From positions 36,615,211-36,679,210 of the forward strand of contig OX442314.1 in the NCBI GenBank assembly GCA_949358305.1: DNA of 64,000 bases, in the 5' to 3' direction. Every line of letters starts with the position of its first letter. Position 1 is the first letter of the stretch. The translations under genes were made by a program, and so were the position numbers. The notes under the pieces were generated by a model. The model was not told where the DNA came from. It made no database searches and saw only the letters and a list, made by a program, of their open reading frames with translations. The DNA comes from Strigamia acuminata. Its lineage: Eukaryota > Arthropoda > Chilopoda > Geophilomorpha > Linotaeniidae. This document shows, piece after piece, positions 20,119 to 31,139 of the stretch.

Positions 20119-20741
20119 TGTGACCGGCTGCCCGCTCAGTCCGCTCACTTGCCTGCAACACACGGCGCTTCCACGGCTCTCGCGCACCTCGTGTGTTTCT
20201 CGCGCGCACCTGTTGCGGACCCCCGCACCAGGTGGAGCTGATGGTCGTTGGCCCGGCCAATTGGGAACCGGAAGTGCCCCTTCCGGAAGTGGTGGGCCCC
20301 GCAGAGGCCCAAGAGAGTTCTCTAACTTCCAGCATGGCGAACGGTCGCTTCCACGATCGCTCTTCCACGCTGGCGGCAATGACGAATCCAGTTGGCGTAG
20401 CGACTCTGTCGCCCGCCGGGACTTGATAGTCCACGTTCCCCATGTCCGTCCTGCGTTCTCCGTGAACGTAGCGGCGACATGGCTAAACGGTATTCCGACC
20501 ACGTGTGTCATGGCGGCCATTGGCCGCCGTGCCACGCGGTCTTGTTAGGGACGGCTGTTCGCAGCCGTCGCATTGGGAAATGCACTGGGAGACACCACAT
20601 CATACCCCTAGACATCAATAAAGCTTACCTTAAACTAAACTTGTGTCTCTTGTGTATTTCGGAGTGAATTCTATCGTGTGTGTTGTGTCCAGCGCCTCGT
20701 GGCTCTCCCCCGACCACGTGGCGACCGTCCAAACACTCACA
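20119..20741 (+). repeat. E2 5' LTR (623 bp)
   Basis: Same layout as the E1 LTRs but clearly diverged. It has hairpins GGCGGCC/GGCCGCC (20512-20528) and GACGGCTG/CAGCCGTC with a TTCG loop (20550-20569), and AATAAA at about 20620. Confidence 0.92.
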
Positions 20742-22876
20742 ATTGTGGGCCCGTCCTGGATCTTGAACTCTTTGCGATTTTTTTTCTATTTTCTGGTTGA
20801 GTTAATAACTCAACATTGAATGAATTTTTCCGATCAAAAAGGGGGAAATTTCTGTGGTCATGGTTGTGATAGGGAATCAGCAGGCGAAACGGCCGCTAAT
20901 CGCTGATTTTGGACCCTAACTTGACAAAAATTGGTGGCTGTGCATGTCCAGCTTGCCTGGGTACTGGCAAGCCGGGACTTACATTGGCCACACTTTCCAA
21001 CGGTCTTCTATTCCTTTCTAGCTTAGCCTAAAAAACTGAGTGGTTGGGAGGGGAATATAATTCCAAACCTTCTTTATTATTTTTATTTCTTGGTGCGCAG
21101 CCCAAGTAAAAGTAATGGAACAGTCTGCAGCGTATTCAAACTCGATTAGTGGAGGAGGCGCCGCTGGTGGCCACCAGCAACCCAATTCCCACGGGGGAGA
21201 AGCGGTCATATTCTAATTGCCACGCTGCAATCGCTGGTTCCATTATGGGCCGGGCGAGGAGGCGATGTTGAACTGAGCTTTGAGTGACACCAAACTTCTT
21301 GTAGGACGTTTAGTCGCTTGGATGCAGGTTGCTAGCTTAGTGGTCGCTGGCGCGGGAACAGTCACGTGCGGTGAGTTGGCGTGTAGTTGGACCCGAGTAG
21401 CAGCGAAGTGTCCGCACACATGGGAAGACTGCCTTGATTTTTGTTGTGGCTCATAATTTATGGGTTGCGTTGTGGCTGCTCAAGGCGCTCATCCGGGTTC
21501 ACATCGGTCATAATCCTACCCTGTCCCGTGTACTGGTTGGAAACAGTTGCAAGTTGGATACAACCCTAGAACTGTGGAAAATTGGGACACGGATAGCGGG
21601 GAGAGCTGCCGGAGGTACGGGGATACCGATGGTGAAGTGCTCAAATGGCACAGAGAGTTCGTTAGGGCGTAGGAACGATATCTGTGCGTTCAGGTAGCTA
21701 CCAGCTTTGAAAAAAGACTGGGAATCTAGCCTGTAACTTTTGTTTCTGAATTTTATTCACCTTCATTGGATTTTCAAGTTGTTTCAGCTTGTTTTCGAGG
21801 ACTGTGCTCGAACCACAGTTTTGGGCAATCTCTACAATTTGGAAGTTTGTTTATTTTACGACCTTTTTTTGTTTTTTCTCTTTATCTTCGATTTTTTTTC
21901 CCTATCTATGATTTTCATGGTTCTTTGGGACGCCACACCGGACAGTAGACATCGTTGTAACTGAATACACGTGTTTCATGACCTGGAGGTAGACAGCACC
22001 AAATAGAAGGTGATATGGCTTTAAGTTGGCAGCTGAAGGGTGGGCCCCCAAAGCAACTAGGGACAGGAGATGCATTTCCTTTTTTACTTTAAGTGCAGCT
22101 GACTGTCCCACAAAAAACACCATTTCATTGGGATGAACAGACATCTCAGTGTAGGCACGTTTCTGTCGAAAGGCAGCCTCGTGCAGACTGGAATGAAGGC
22201 TTCCCGAAAGGGGCGAGCGGGCGCGTTTGTTGGTCTCTTGGGGCAGAAGAAGAGATTGCAACAATATCCCCGTAATGTAAATATCTGCAAAAACCTTCTG
22301 CTAAAAATTGGAACTTTTTGAGTGTATTTTATATTAAAAAACACCCAGTATTTTGTGATTTTTTATTCATTTTCTTATCTTTCTTCTCTGTTTTTCAATG
22401 TTGCTGTGCAATAAAGAAACGTTTTTGTCTGCGCGCTAGCGCGGTTAGCTTTCTATTGTTGGACACGACGATGGAAATCTCTGGTTTGAAAATTTAGAAG
22501 TTCTTTGGACACGATTTCGTACCTTTTTTGGGCACAAAAGTCATGTTCTCATGGAATCAGACCATTTTGATCTGGTTCTGAACTTCTAGTTCCAAATCGA
22601 AAAATCACTATTGTGTTTTTCAAAAAGTGTTGTTTTTTCTGCAGAAATGTAGGGATTGGAACATTAAAACGGTCAAAATTTTGTTTTTATTTTAAAAAAA
22701 ATCAAACATGGCGACTGGAAAAACAATAGAAAAACATGTGGAAATCTCGGAATTTTCGAGAATGATTGGAATTTTAAATTTCGACTTTTCTCGGAACTCT
22801 GGGAAATCAATTCTATGAATTAATCCACTTTGTCCATTTTCATTTGCTACGATTCTGCGGTTTGATACATTCAATC
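20742..22876 (+). other. E2 leader, non-coding
   Basis: Homologous to the E1 leader: primer-binding site at 20746, hairpin GCTTGCC/GGCAAGC at 20951-20972, T-rich tracts and the left direct repeat from about 22466. No supported gene. Confidence 0.65.
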
Positions 22877-23065
22877 AATGTCATTCACAAGAACAGGCAA
22901 AACCACGTAGAATTCGCCAGCAAGCAGCTTTTTGTACAGACACCTGAGTTAATTACGATTGATTCAGACAATACCATACGTCTCTCGATTTCGTCAGGCG
23001 ATGGATTCAACAATACGTTCCCTGAACAAACAAACGACGCTGGATCAGTCTATGCTTGAAACCAT
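22877..23065 (+). pseudogene. E2 gag remnant
   Basis: Starts MSFTRTGKTT then TAG, and keeps LDQSMLETMCRISGLKI, which matches LDRAMLETTCEIFDLKI near the Gag N-terminus of E1. The rest of gag (about 1.1 kb) is missing. A further short scrap of the gag start may lie at about 23575-23640. Both are flanked by the direct repeats seen around E1 gag, so recombination between those repeats probably removed the gene. Confidence 0.6.
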
Positions 23066-23904
23066 GTGTCGTATCTCTGGTTTGAAAATTTCGAAGTTCT
23101 ACAGACATGATTTCGTGCTTTTTTAAAGCACAAAAGTCATGTTTTTGTGGAATCAGACCATTTTGATCTGGTTCAGAACTTCTAGTTCCAAACAAATTTC
23201 TATTTGCTTTCAAAAATTGTTGGTTTTTTTCAGAAATGGAGAAATTTTGGCATTTTATCTGGTCGAATTATTTATTTTTTTTTATAAAAACCCAAGATGG
23301 CGACTAGAAAGCAACGGAAAAACATGTGGTATTCACAGATTTTTCGGGAAAAGTTTGATTTTCAAAAGATTTCGAAAATTTGGGAAATCTGGGGATTAAT
23401 TTCCAAGAAATTAACTCGAATCACGTTACCATGGGAAACATGGGGGGGGGAAGTGACATCACTAATCCCTCTCCCATGAGTAGCCACATCAAGCAATCTA
23501 ATGGATTCTAGTTGGTTGTTAATCAATCACCTCTGTCCGTTTTTGCAAACTGCGGCCCTGTCTTTGACATTTCCAGTGACTACCAGTTACAAGGAAGTCC
23601 TACAGACACGTGGGATTTTTACCAGCAAGTAAATATTGTATTTTATTATCGTTAAAGAAGTTACAGAGTCAAACTCTACAGACTTGAATGAATACACCTA
23701 ACTTTTGATCGTACCATTGACACTAATTGTTTAAATAAACAATAATATGTCACCGACAAACGTTAAAATAAAGGCCACGTTGTGACCAAAATTGAGCAGC
23801 ACTCAAGAAACTCATTTTTTCTTTCACTCTTTAAAATATATATGTTTAGTAGCAGTGGACAGAAGAATGCAACATTTGCATTCGAGGGTTTGAATACCGA
23901 CTCG

Positions 23905-24280
23905 CAGAAGGAATGACGCTGCCTGCGCCGGATTTCGCTCGCAACTTTGTCATCCTTACAGATGCAAAGTGACGGCGGGCTCGGAGCTGTCCTTTCTGCA
24001 AGTAACAGACCAAGGTGTTTTTGTTGTAAAACCAGTTTGTCTAACAACTAGAATGCTGATTTGGAACATTTAGCTATGGTTTGATAAACTCAGGCCATGT
24101 GCTGAAAATTCTGAACTTGAAATGGGAAATTTAGTTTTGCTAAAAATCCATCCTTTGAGAAAAATGGATATACCATTAGCTTCGTCTCGCAAAGACCATT
24201 TCAAAGCACCATATATAATCACTAAAGTGACCAATACAAATGCTTATAGTCTTATAAAATCAATGATTTTACAATTAAAA
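23905..24280 (+). pseudogene. E2 pol relics: RNase H start and integrase tail
   Basis: At about 23910-24000 two frames give LPAPDFARNFVILTDAK and LGAVLSAS, the RNase H start of Ty3/gypsy (PDF...F.L.TDAS...GAVL). At 24116-24270 the reading MGNLVLLKIHPLRKMDIPL...HFKAPYIITKVTNTNAYSL matches an integrase GPY/F tail. The order and breakpoints match E1. The 600 bases after this (24281-24869) hold only decayed sequence. Confidence 0.62.
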
Positions 24281-24869
24281 AGTACATGCAATAGTGTGGA
24301 AACTTAAAAAGACTTATTTCTTCTGGAAAGAGAGCTCGATAGCCCATTTTAGATGAGGAAGATGAAGAAGTTCTTGAGAACCGACCTGTGAACACTGGTA
24401 CAGCAACAATCTTGCCACCACCAGTGCGACCAACAGAATCTGGTATCGCAACCAAGTTGCCAACACCAGTAAAACCTTTTGGGAAACCAAAAAGAAAGAA
24501 AAAGGCTTTGTCTCTGCCACGAGTGGTTTCACACAAAACCACGGCAGCACAGCCCAAACCGAATTCGGATTCGAAAAGACCATCGAGAAATCATATTTTG
24601 CCGATACGATACAGAGATTGACCACTAGGTGGACACCTCCGAATTCGAAATTCCTACGGACCAATCACGAGACGACAACATAGCGTTTCCGGTTTCGTAC
24701 ACGTTGCGTAAAAAGACGCTATTCTGCGGTACTTAGGAAGGAATCTTGGCAACATCAAATCATTCTCGTTCCAAGCAAGTGACTGTCCAGTTCGTCTCCT
24801 CCGCACGAATCCCGTCGATTTCCTGTTCCGTATATTTGATTTGATCAATTCATTTTTATTTATTTTCCA

Positions 24870-26048
24870 ATGGAAGAATATCCAGCCGGCACTCGAGTCT
24901 TATGCCCGGTGTGTTTAGGAAGTTGCGTAACCGAACGCAACAACGGCGCGTTAACTCCGTGCGAAAACTGTCTTGGTGAAGGACATGTGGATTGCAACGA
25001 GCCTTTGGAACTCTGGTTCCGTCATTTTATGACAGTATCCGGACGCCCGATTCCAGTAAGAAACCGCGTGGTCGGTTGGATGCGCGTGCGTTCTCGTAGA
25101 GAAAGAAAGAAGTCAGAAAAGGCGTTTTACGCCAATTCCGGCGCCTCGACTTCAGCCCAATCGCCACGAACGGGATCAAATCCCAATTCCACGTCAAAAG
25201 CTGACGATACAACGACTGGACGAGTTTCAAAAAGAGCGGTTTTACGCTTGAAACTAGCCGGATTTGCGGCGAATCGTTCGCAAACGTCGCAGACACCAAA
25301 AACTTCAACTTCGAGTTCGACTAAAATCCTTCGACCACCGAAGAAAGTGACTGTAAAACAGTCATGTTCGACGGTGACAGAATCGAAAGCCAAACCACGC
25401 TCTGAGATTTCGGCGGCCCTCGTCGCAATGCGACTAAAGATCCGCGAACGAAATCCAAAGATGGCGGAAGAGACAGTAAACGCTTTAGCCAAAGAACGCC
25501 TCAAGTGGGAGAAGGTCGCTGATTATAAACAGCGACAAGCCGCCCTCGCCGTGAGCCAACGAGTGACCGCTACGGTTACGTCATGTACGCAAGCGGCGAA
25601 GAAATCAATCCCACCACCGTCGTGTACGATCGTCTCAAACGATACGAGCATGCCGACGGAATTCGTTTGTTCCTCGACTGTTTTACAGTCAATTCCAAAT
25701 CCAGCGGTCATTATGCCGCCGATATTCGGCGAGAGACCAACGGACATTTCATTTCAGAATCTCCAGACCGCTCCGATGTCAACCGAAAATGGCGCGGCCG
25801 CCACCGAGACCGTCGCCGAAGCATCGAGTGCGATGGAAACCGAAGAATCGCATACGCCTCCGCCGCCTCTTCCACCACAATCGAAGGCAGAGAAGGCGGA
25901 GAAGAAGGCGGAAAAGAAAACCAGATCCGCCGCGAAGCGAGAGCAAAAGACGCGTCGTAACCTGGCGAAGGAGCTGCCGTCGATAAAAGAGAACGAACGT
26001 GACGACGACGAGACGCCACCGACGCCCGGCAAGACGCTACAGATATAG
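24870..26048 (+). CDS. E2 ORF2: accessory protein with DnaJ-like zinc motif
   Basis: A 392-residue homologue of E1 ORF2, starting at an ATG that follows an in-frame stop-rich AT stretch. The zinc motif is CPVCLGS...CENCLGEG, with C12-x2-C, 15 residues, C-x2-C spacing identical to E1. Further shared pieces are a charged helical motif (MRLKIRERNPKM to VADYKQR), NPAVIMPP followed by TDISF, and KTRRNLAKELPSIKE near the C-terminus. The middle is low-complexity Ser/Thr and the end has Pro-rich and Lys/Ala/Glu-rich runs. No membrane segment. Overall identity to E1 is low, yet the frame is fully open while gag and pol are gone, which suggests selection on this protein. Function unknown. Confidence 0.72.
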   Translation: MEEYPAGTRVLCPVCLGSCVTERNNGALTPCENCLGEGHVDCNEPLELWFRHFMTVSGRPIPVRNRVVGWMRVRSRRERKKSEKAFYANSGASTSAQSPRTGSNPNSTSKADDTTTGRVSKRAVLRLKLAGFAANRSQTSQTPKTSTSSSTKILRPPKKVTVKQSCSTVTESKAKPRSEISAALVAMRLKIRERNPKMAEETVNALAKERLKWEKVADYKQRQAALAVSQRVTATVTSCTQAAKKSIPPPSCTIVSNDTSMPTEFVCSSTVLQSIPNPAVIMPPIFGERPTDISFQNLQTAPMSTENGAAATETVAEASSAMETEESHTPPPPLPPQSKAEKAEKKAEKKTRSAAKREQKTRRNLAKELPSIKENERDDDETPPTPGKTLQI

Positions 26049-26317
26049 AAGAAGTGGCCAGTTTTTCTCAAAACTTTATAATGCCAATAGTGTTGATAGT
26101 TTTTACATTTTTTAAATGGTTTTTTCTCTATCAAGGTAATAATAATAGTCCTAACTTTTATTCTCAAAGCTACAAATGCATTTACTTACCTATTAGAATT
26201 AAATTAACTTAGATTTTAATATTTTCAAAGAATTTTTTATTCAAATGTTTTAAAAATTTACAAGTGTTATTTACAGTATTTATATTTCACGAATTGTATT
26301 TTGTCTTCATCCTGGGG

Positions 26318-26521
26318 GTAAGTGTGCGTTGTTTTCTCTGGTGTATTTTTCCCGATGTTACCTGCTGGTGATCCGTGGTCCAGTTGTCATCAACTCATCC
26401 GGTCATCTGGTTATCTGCAAAAAAGAAAAGTAATGATTAATTTTTAATTATGAAATTAACTTTCAAACAACCACTTTCGTGATTGTGTTGAGGTACCCCT
26501 CTCAGTACTTACCTTTTTTAG
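26318..26521. promoter_or_regulatory. conserved splice-like signals before the E2 polypurine tract
   Basis: Plus-strand donor GGGGTAAGTGTG (GT at 26318) and acceptor CCTTTTTTTAG ending at 26521. Minus-strand donor AAAGGTAAGTACT just left of the G-run and acceptor TTTTCTTTTTTGCAG near 26417. Equivalent signals lie at 10253-10386 in E1. Confidence 0.35.
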
Positions 26522-26531
26522 GGGGGGGAGA

Positions 26532-27154
26532 TGTGACCGGCTGCCCGCTCAGTCCGCTCACTTGCCTGCAACACACGGCGCTTCCACGGCTCTCGCGCAC
26601 CTCGTGTGTTTCTCGCGCGCACCTGTTGCGGACCCCCGCACCAGGTGGAGCTGATGGTCGTTGGCCCGGCCAATTGGGAACCGGAAGTGCCCCTTCCGGA
26701 AGTGGTGGGCCCCGCAGAGGCCCAAGAGAGTTCTCTAACTTCCAGCATGGCGAACGGTCGCTTCCACGATCGCTCTTCCACGCTGGCGGCAATGACGAAT
26801 CCAGTTGGCGTAGCGACTCTGTCGCCCGCCGGGACTTGATAGTCCACGTTCCCCATGTCCGTCCTGCGTTCTCCGTGAACGTAGCGGCGACATGGCTAAA
26901 CGGTATTCCGACCACGTGTGTCATGGCGGCCATTGGCCGCCGTGCCACGCGGTCTTGTTAGGGACGGCTGTTCGCAGCCGTCGCATTGGGAAATGCACTG
27001 GGAGACACCACATCATACCCCTAGACATCAATAAAGCTTACCTTAAACTAAACTTGTGTCTCTTGTGTATTTCGGAGTGAATTCTATCGTGTGTGTTGTG
27101 TCCAGCGCCTCGTGGCTCTCCCCCGACCACGTGGCGACCGTCCAAACACTCACA
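26532..27154 (+). repeat. E2 3' LTR (623 bp)
   Basis: Looks identical to the 5' LTR, implying a recent insertion. Preceded by the polypurine tract AGGGGGGGGAGA and followed by GTAG and the interrupted serpin codon. Confidence 0.92.
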
Positions 27155-27158
27155 GTAG

Positions 27159-27765
27159 AATAATCGAATTACCATATGTGGGAGAAACCTTTAGCATGTT
27201 TGTTATCCTTCCATATGACATTAATGGGTTAAAAGCATTGGAAGAAACGCTTACCGTTTCAGATTTGGAAAGTTTAAGGAATGGTATGGACCGAACCGAA
27301 GTAATTTTGACATTACCGAAATTTAAAATAGAATCCTCGTTAACTCTCAAAGATATTTTGAGTAGTATGGGTATGAGTGATCTATTCAATGAAAACAAGG
27401 CGAATTTATCGGGAATTACGGGCAAGAAAGATTTGTTTGTTTCTGCCGTTTTGCACAAAGCTTTTCTTGAAGTGAACGAGGGAGGAAGCGAGGCGGCCGC
27501 AGCAACATTTATGACGGCTTCGGCTGATTGCGGATGCGTTGAGGAAGAGCCTGAATTTCGAGCAGACCATCCTTTCCTTCTATTCATCAAAGATACACGA
27601 AGTGGCGCTATCGTGTTCTGGGGACAGCTGATTAATCCCAACCCGGGCGCTGATGTACAAGAAGTGCATTCCAACGATTCCAACGATTCCAACGATTCCG
27701 CGGATTCCAATAACGTCCGTATATTAACCCAAAAAGGGCTGGAATTCACCTGGGATCTTTACCGG
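27159..27765 (+). pseudogene. tandem serpin gene, domain 1, 3' part, linker and start of domain 2
   Basis: Resumes in frame after the E2 target duplication (IIELPYVGETFSMF). The reactive-loop hinge NEGGSEAAAATF is the consensus of inhibitory serpins; the loop continues TASADCGCVEEEPEFRADHPF, so P1 is near the Asp or the following Cys-Gly, depending on how the loop length is aligned. The domain ends SGAIVFWGQLINPNPG. The frame then runs without a stop through a linker of repeated Ser-Asn-Asp (9-bp repeats TCCAACGAT) into LTQKGLEFTWDLYR, the start of a second serpin domain, and stops at a GT donor at 27766. A 76-bp intron follows (27766-27841). Confidence 0.88.
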
Positions 27766-27841
27766 GTAAAGTCACAACCCACGAAGAGTGTGTAAAATCC
27801 AAAAGTAAATCTACTAATTCTTTTTTGTTTTACTTTTTCAG

Positions 27842-28980
27842 CAAAGTGTAGCTGGAAATAATGAAAATTTATTTATCAGTCCATTCAGCATTAGTGTGGC
27901 GCTAGCTATGACTTTAGCTGGCGCCAAAGAAAACACTGCAGAACAGATGAAAGATGTCCTCAAGTTGGGATCATTCACCACTGATTCAGCCATTCACGAC
28001 GCATTTGATGGAACTATTGATTCTCTTCAGCGCTCACGTGATTATGCCATAAGAATAGACATTGCTAATCGCATGTACGTCCACAACAATGCAAACATTT
28101 TGGCAGACTTCAGAGGCGTATTGGATAAACATTACAAGACTTCATGCTATACTTCATTGACTGTCGTTGATTTCGGTTCAGACGCTGAAACAATTCGATT
28201 AGAGATTAATAAGTGGGTGGAAAAAGAAACCGAAACGAAAATCAAAAATATGATTCTACCAGGGATACTGGATGATGTTACACGTTTGGTTTTGGTGAAC
28301 GCGAACTACCATAAAGGCTGTTGGCCCCAGCAATTGGAATCTGAACCTCGTAATTTCTACATAGATGTTAACAAGGCAGTAATGACGGATTTCGTGCACA
28401 TAACGTCTGTCTTTAAATACAGGGAGGACGATACTCTAAACTGTAGAATAATCGAATTACCATATGTGGAAGAAACCCATAGCATGTTTGCTATCCTTCC
28501 GTATAAAATTAATGGGTTAAAGGCAGTGGAAGCAAGGACGACTACTCCAAGTAGTCGTCCTTGGTGGAAGAAACATTTACCGTTTCAGATTTGGAAAGTT
28601 TAATGAATGGTATGCCCCATACCAAAGTAATTTTGACATTACCGAAATTTAAAATAGAATCCTCGTTATCTCTTAAAGATATTTTGAGTAGAATGGGTAT
28701 GAGTGACCTATTCGATGAAAACGAGGCGAATTTATCGGGAATTACGGGCAAGAAAGATTTGTTCGTTTCTACCGTTTTGCACAAAGCTTTTCTTGAAGTT
28801 GACGAGGACGGATGCGACGAAGAAAACGAAGCGGTTGCATCAACAGCTGGAGTATTTACATTTAGAGCAGACCATCCTTTCCTCCTATTCGTCAAAGATA
28901 CTCGAAGTGGCGCTATCGTGTTCTGTGGACGGTTGACTAATCCCAACCCGGGCGCTGCTGTGCAAGAAATGCATGCCTAA
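27842..28980 (+). pseudogene. tandem serpin gene, domain 2, frameshifted
   Basis: Phase-0 continuation QSVAGNNENLFISPFSIS through LVNANYHKGCW (His in place of the usual Phe) to LPYVEETHSMF. A 38-bp insertion at 28533-28570 shifts the frame; translation would end at 28603. In the second frame the rest of the domain is intact: LPKFKIESSLSLKDIL, ITGKKDLFVS, a loop and ADHPFLLFVKDTRSGAIVF, ending at the stop at 28978-28980. The hinge EVDEDGCDEENEAVAS lacks the small residues needed at P12-P9, so this domain was probably non-inhibitory even before the frameshift. AATAAA follows at 29098. Confidence 0.85.
28533..28570. repeat. 31-bp inverted-repeat insertion with 7-bp duplication
   Basis: Arms CAAGGACGACTAC (28533-28545) and GTAGTCGTCCTTG (28551-28563) around TCCAA, flanked by GTGGAAG on both sides (28526-28532, 28564-28570). 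The first serpin domain shows the empty site (CATTGGAAGAAACG). Confidence 0.9.
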
Positions 28981-29097
28981 TTGTAAATATTAAGTTGCCA
29001 CTTGTTGAAACTGTAATGAAAAATTAATTAGTTGAAAAATGTTGTAGGTAAAAAAGTAAAACCTATTGAAGCTAGTCACAAATTGCATAAATAATTG

Positions 29098-29103
29098 AAT
29101 AAA
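29098..29103 (+). terminator. poly(A) signal of the serpin gene
   Basis: AATAAA 118 bases after the stop, within GAATAAAAAAATTACGG. Confidence 0.5.
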
Positions 29104-29772
29104 AAAATTACGGAGTAAATTTTAAGCAAACTAAAATTGTTGTTTTATATTAACACAATTTCAAAACTTTAGATCACTTAAAACAACATTTTTGGTATTC
29201 TTGCTCAAAGGAAATTCTATTTTGTTGTCAGTTAACAAAAATTTACCCGCAATATTTATAAAGGTATTTGACAAGTTTTAATAAATTTATATAAAAATTG
29301 TTTTACGTTATTTACAATGTTTGAGTAATGCAGCACAACCACAGATCAGTCGTCTCACTTCTCGGAAATGAAGAAAGGTAAATATAAATCTAAAGTTGCC
29401 TAATAGATTACAGTTTAATTTTATTCTGTATTATTTTTATTTAGAGATAAATAAACGCGAAAAATTGCTATACGATGTGGAGCAAAGAGTACTCTACGAT
29501 GTGGAGTAAAAATGCGAAGTAAATGCTAAAAAACCCGGAGCAAAAAAATAGATCATAACCGATGATGGTTGCGATGGTTGCACTGACTCCAATCCGTGCG
29601 TGCAGCCGTGCACAAATAGTGAAAATTATACTTACTCACGTAACTTAAATAAATGAATTACTTCGCAATACTTATCTTGAAGAACGGATGGAGTCAGATT
29701 TAAGTTCGAAAGTTGCGGACACAAGGAAAACGCCTTTGGTGGTTACATTTACAAAAGTATAACTGGTTATTT
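29104..29772. other. intergenic, AT-rich
   Basis: No coding content seen. A short direct repeat, TACGATGTGGAG, occurs twice (about 29472 and 29497). Confidence 0.4.
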
Positions 29773-30510
29773 TTATTTATTGTACTGAATTACAATATTG
29801 CGGTCAAGTTCGACCAGTTCCCATCGGTGTGTGGCTCTCAACAACCCATTTTCGTCCAATATTGGCGCTAACTTCACAATTGATGACGACTTTTCAATTG
29901 GTTTTTGGTCTGTCAAACATCTGATTTCTCTATGGAATCCCACTTGTTGTAAATATTTCAGCCAATATCGCTCGCTCTGCTCGAGTTCCTCATTTGTCAA
30001 TGGTTCTCTATTTCGATTTTTCGTTTTCAGGTTTTCGATGTATCTAAATGTCCATGCAGTGACACGTTTCAGCCTTTTCTATGTGCTGAAGCGAGTGTAG
30101 TTGATGTCTGGAGTTGCTATCGTCACTAGCGCCACGTTTACGTCCTTCTCGTAATCCTCGGTGATTGGATTCGTTTTATCGTCTTCATTTGGCCATCCGG
30201 ATTCGTTGCCTGCCAGCCAGTTCGGTCCCTTCGTCCAGAGTGGATCCTCGGTGAGTTGTGTTACTTTAACTCCTCTCGTAACCAGGTCCGCTGGGTTGTT
30301 CTTCCCTGGGCAGTGTCGCCAAATGTCTCTCTGGGTGTTCTCCACGATCTCTCGTACTCGGTTGTAGACGAACTTCACTGGTCGGTTCTTTGTGTCGCGA
30401 ATCCAGTGCAATACTATCTTCGAATCAGTCCAGATCGTAAAGTCCTCGCACTCAAGAGTCGCCTTTAATGTTGGAATCAGTAAAATCAGCAAAAATAATG
30501 CAGCAAAAAT
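29773..30510 (-). pseudogene. BEL/Pao retrotransposon relic (RNase H to integrase)
   Basis: Minus-strand frame with FTIWTDSKIVLHWIRD, WRHCPGKNNPADLVTRG and LWTKGPNWL, the standard BEL/Pao RNase H end, then a frame change and SERYWLKYLQ...LDENGLLRATHRWEL, the pre-integrase region. The BEL matches start at about 30470; the N-terminal part of the open frame (to 30651) is unrelated AT-rich sequence. Frameshifted and truncated at both ends. Confidence 0.8.
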
Positions 30511-30651
30511 AATGTATTTTCCACGAAAATAAAGCATTTTTCCATGAAAAAAACACAAATTTGTGAGAATTGATGGATTTCTCTGTGCTGAACTGCTGAA
30601 ATTTGTAAGAAATAATGAATATTTAAAAAAATTTTTTTTAGGCAAAATCAC

Positions 30652-31130
30652 GCAATTTTGTTTAGAATTTTAATTTTAAATTTTTAGTTGTCGCGGCCGA
30701 AAATTAGCAATAAAAAAGAACAAAACTTTTGTTATTTCATATATAATGGCTCTTTACTATTTGATCGCTGACAAGTGAGTCTGGTTACTGCTACAAATCT
30801 GGCGGCAGCTGTTGTAATTATCCTTCTGAGCTTCCGTACGTAGTTAAGCTTAAAGATTCATTCTGTCGAGAACAGTGTAGCACGGTTTTTTTTAAAGAAA
30901 TTCTTCGTAATCAAAGTCTATCAAAGTGCACTGTATTGAGAAGTAATGACGCAATAAATTCAACCAATCAACACCGGATAGACGTTAAATGCGTGTTCTC
31001 TGTTTCCCATGATTCAGTTCTGCTTCCGTTAGTAGTCAGGTCACGGCGTGGTTTTGGGCTGCTTAAACATACAGAATTCTAGCAGATATCTCTCGAATCT
31101 TTTACCATCGAATGCAGTATTGTGTGTGGG
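30652..31130. other. intergenic spacer
   Basis: No supported gene or repeat recognised. Confidence 0.4.
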
Positions 31131-31139
31131 AACGTTCAT

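Larger units (their letters stand above)
20119..27154 (+). mobile_element. E2: diverged E1 relative inserted in the serpin gene
   Basis: 7036-bp element with 623-bp LTRs (20119-20741, 26532-27154) that look identical to each other, ends TGTGACC...CACTCACA and target duplication GTAG (20115-20118, 27155-27158). The paralogous serpin domain at 28440 gives the unoccupied site (AACTGTAGAATAATCG), confirming the insertion exactly. It shares primer-binding site, polypurine tract, leader and ORF2 with E1 but has lost almost all of gag. Inserted in the gene's own orientation. Confidence 0.93.

Noticed and set aside
22699-23399. Short frames beginning MATRKQ in the direct repeats
   Set aside because: The start is repeated but the frames end at different places and show no protein conservation beyond the first few residues; noted as a motif only.
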